Part shown: piece by piece, positions 4,658 through 5,013 of the stretch
Layout: the number at the start of each line of letters is the position of its first letter
How positions within the stretch are numbered: position 1 is the first letter of the stretch
Origin: Thermodesulfovibrionales bacterium
Lineage (GTDB): Bacteria; Nitrospirota; Thermodesulfovibrionia; Thermodesulfovibrionales; SM23-35
Assembly (NCBI GenBank): GCA_020053565.1
Contig: JAGVMY010000154.1
Span: 1 to 5,013 of the forward strand
Direction of reading: 5' to 3'
Length of the DNA: 5,013 bases
Program-made: the position numbers and the translations under genes
The notes under the pieces: model-generated
The model's database searches: none
Told to the model about the DNA's origin: nothing
Seen by the model: the letters and a program-made list of their open reading frames with translations, nothing else

Positions 4658-5013
4658 GTAAGAAGTTCAACGTTCAACGTTCAACGTTCAAGGTCTTTTT
4701 TTTCATTTTTTTACTGCTTACTGCTTACTGCTTACTCCTTACTGTTGTTGAGGCTAAGGTCTATATTGATATCAACTCTCCTGCGTTTAAGAAAATCCCG
4801 ATTGCGATACAGGAGTTTTCCGGGACGTCACGCAAAGAGATTCCGGATATTATCAGTGACGACCTGGAATTTACCGGGCTTTTTGTACTTATAGACAGAG
4901 CAGCTCATTTAGAAAATCCTTCCCAGCCATTTAATCCAAGGAACTGGACACCAATCGGAGCAGAAGTAGTTGTAAAAGGTTCTGTGAAAGAGGATAAAGA
5001 TTACACAGTGACA
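4654..5013 (+). CDS. tolB: TolB, N-terminal part (runs off the window)
   Basis: TolB is the periplasmic beta-propeller protein that binds Pal and is regulated by TolA. The first 120 codons are present and the frame is open at the window end. Residues 1-34 form a signal peptide: a basic start (KK, R9, K13), a hydrophobic stretch 14-32, and probable cleavage after VEA (32-34). The mature part begins KVYIDINSPAFKKIPIAIQE and continues IPDIISDDLEFTGLFVLI, typical of the TolB N-terminal domain; the WTPIGAEVVVKGSV segment is also typical. The ATG overlaps the previous stop as ATGA, with AAGG at 4642-4645 as a modest ribosome site. The signal peptide is encoded by two heptanucleotide repeats and two T-runs, which is odd for a conserved gene. 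Later starts would remove the export signal, so the upstream ATG is kept. The Cys at 26 lacks a good lipobox. Confidence 0.92.
   Translation, partial: MSKKFNVQRSTFKVFFFIFLLLTAYCLLLTVVEAKVYIDINSPAFKKIPIAIQEFSGTSRKEIPDIISDDLEFTGLFVLIDRAAHLENPSQPFNPRNWTPIGAEVVVKGSVKEDKDYTVT
4665..4691 (+). repeat. GTTCAAC heptanucleotide tandem repeat
   Basis: The unit GTTCAAC is repeated 3.9 times without error. It lies in the tolB signal-peptide coding region (FNVQRSTF). Seven is not a multiple of three, so gain or loss of one unit would shift the tolB frame; three units keep it. Confidence 0.9.
4711..4744 (+). repeat. TTACTGC heptanucleotide tandem repeat
   Basis: TTACTGC occurs three times exactly, then TTACTCC and a partial TTACTG, 4.9 units in all. 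It encodes the hydrophobic core of the tolB signal peptide (LLLTAYCLLLT). T-runs of eight (4696-4703) and seven (4706-4712) precede it. The reverse complement is the heptamer family at 2809-2836. Confidence 0.9.

Overview
The window comes from a Gram-negative bacterium of moderate to low GC. Its right half (2968-5013) carries the start of a Tol envelope operon, tolQ-tolR-tolA/tonB-tolB, which Gram-positive bacteria lack. The gene order, the short TonB-like third protein, and the degenerate 7- and 8-bp tandem repeats suggest a Nitrospirota- or Desulfobacterota-like lineage. That placement is a guess from style, not a demonstrated taxonomy.

Layout. Positions 1-92 are gene-free flank. A 30-bp perfect direct repeat lies at 93-122 and 2703-2732. 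The right copy is the 3' end of an intact minus-strand tRNA-Ser(TGA) (2704-2793) and the left copy is a displaced duplicate. Between them lies about 2.6 kb that looks like an integrated element or its remnant. Both inner ends carry a pair of AGGTAA words 11 bp apart, as expected of integrase arm sites, but no integrase gene is visible. Inside are a broken plus-strand gene resembling the C-terminal part of an AbiEi-type antitoxin/regulator (about 190-557), a gene-free degenerate stretch (558-1091), one intact minus-strand gene for an AAA_14/DUF4143 ATPase (1092-2309), and a 390-bp tail. The tail holds the ATPase promoter with a large inverted repeat, octamer repeats, and a run of five hairpin-forming palindromes overlapping a 56-codon reading frame.

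Right of the tRNA is a short divergent intergenic region (2794-2967), then the Tol genes. Each gene overlaps the next by the four bases ATGA, so translation is probably coupled. TolQ and TolR form the proton-driven inner-membrane motor. The TonB/TolA-like protein carries force across the periplasm. TolB is the periplasmic partner that normally works with Pal, which would be expected beyond the window edge.

The most unusual points are the tRNA-borne mini-element without an integrase, the apparently leaderless ATPase promoter overlapping a 14-bp inverted repeat, the hairpin chain next to the tRNA, and a tolB signal peptide encoded largely by heptanucleotide tandem repeats and poly-T runs.
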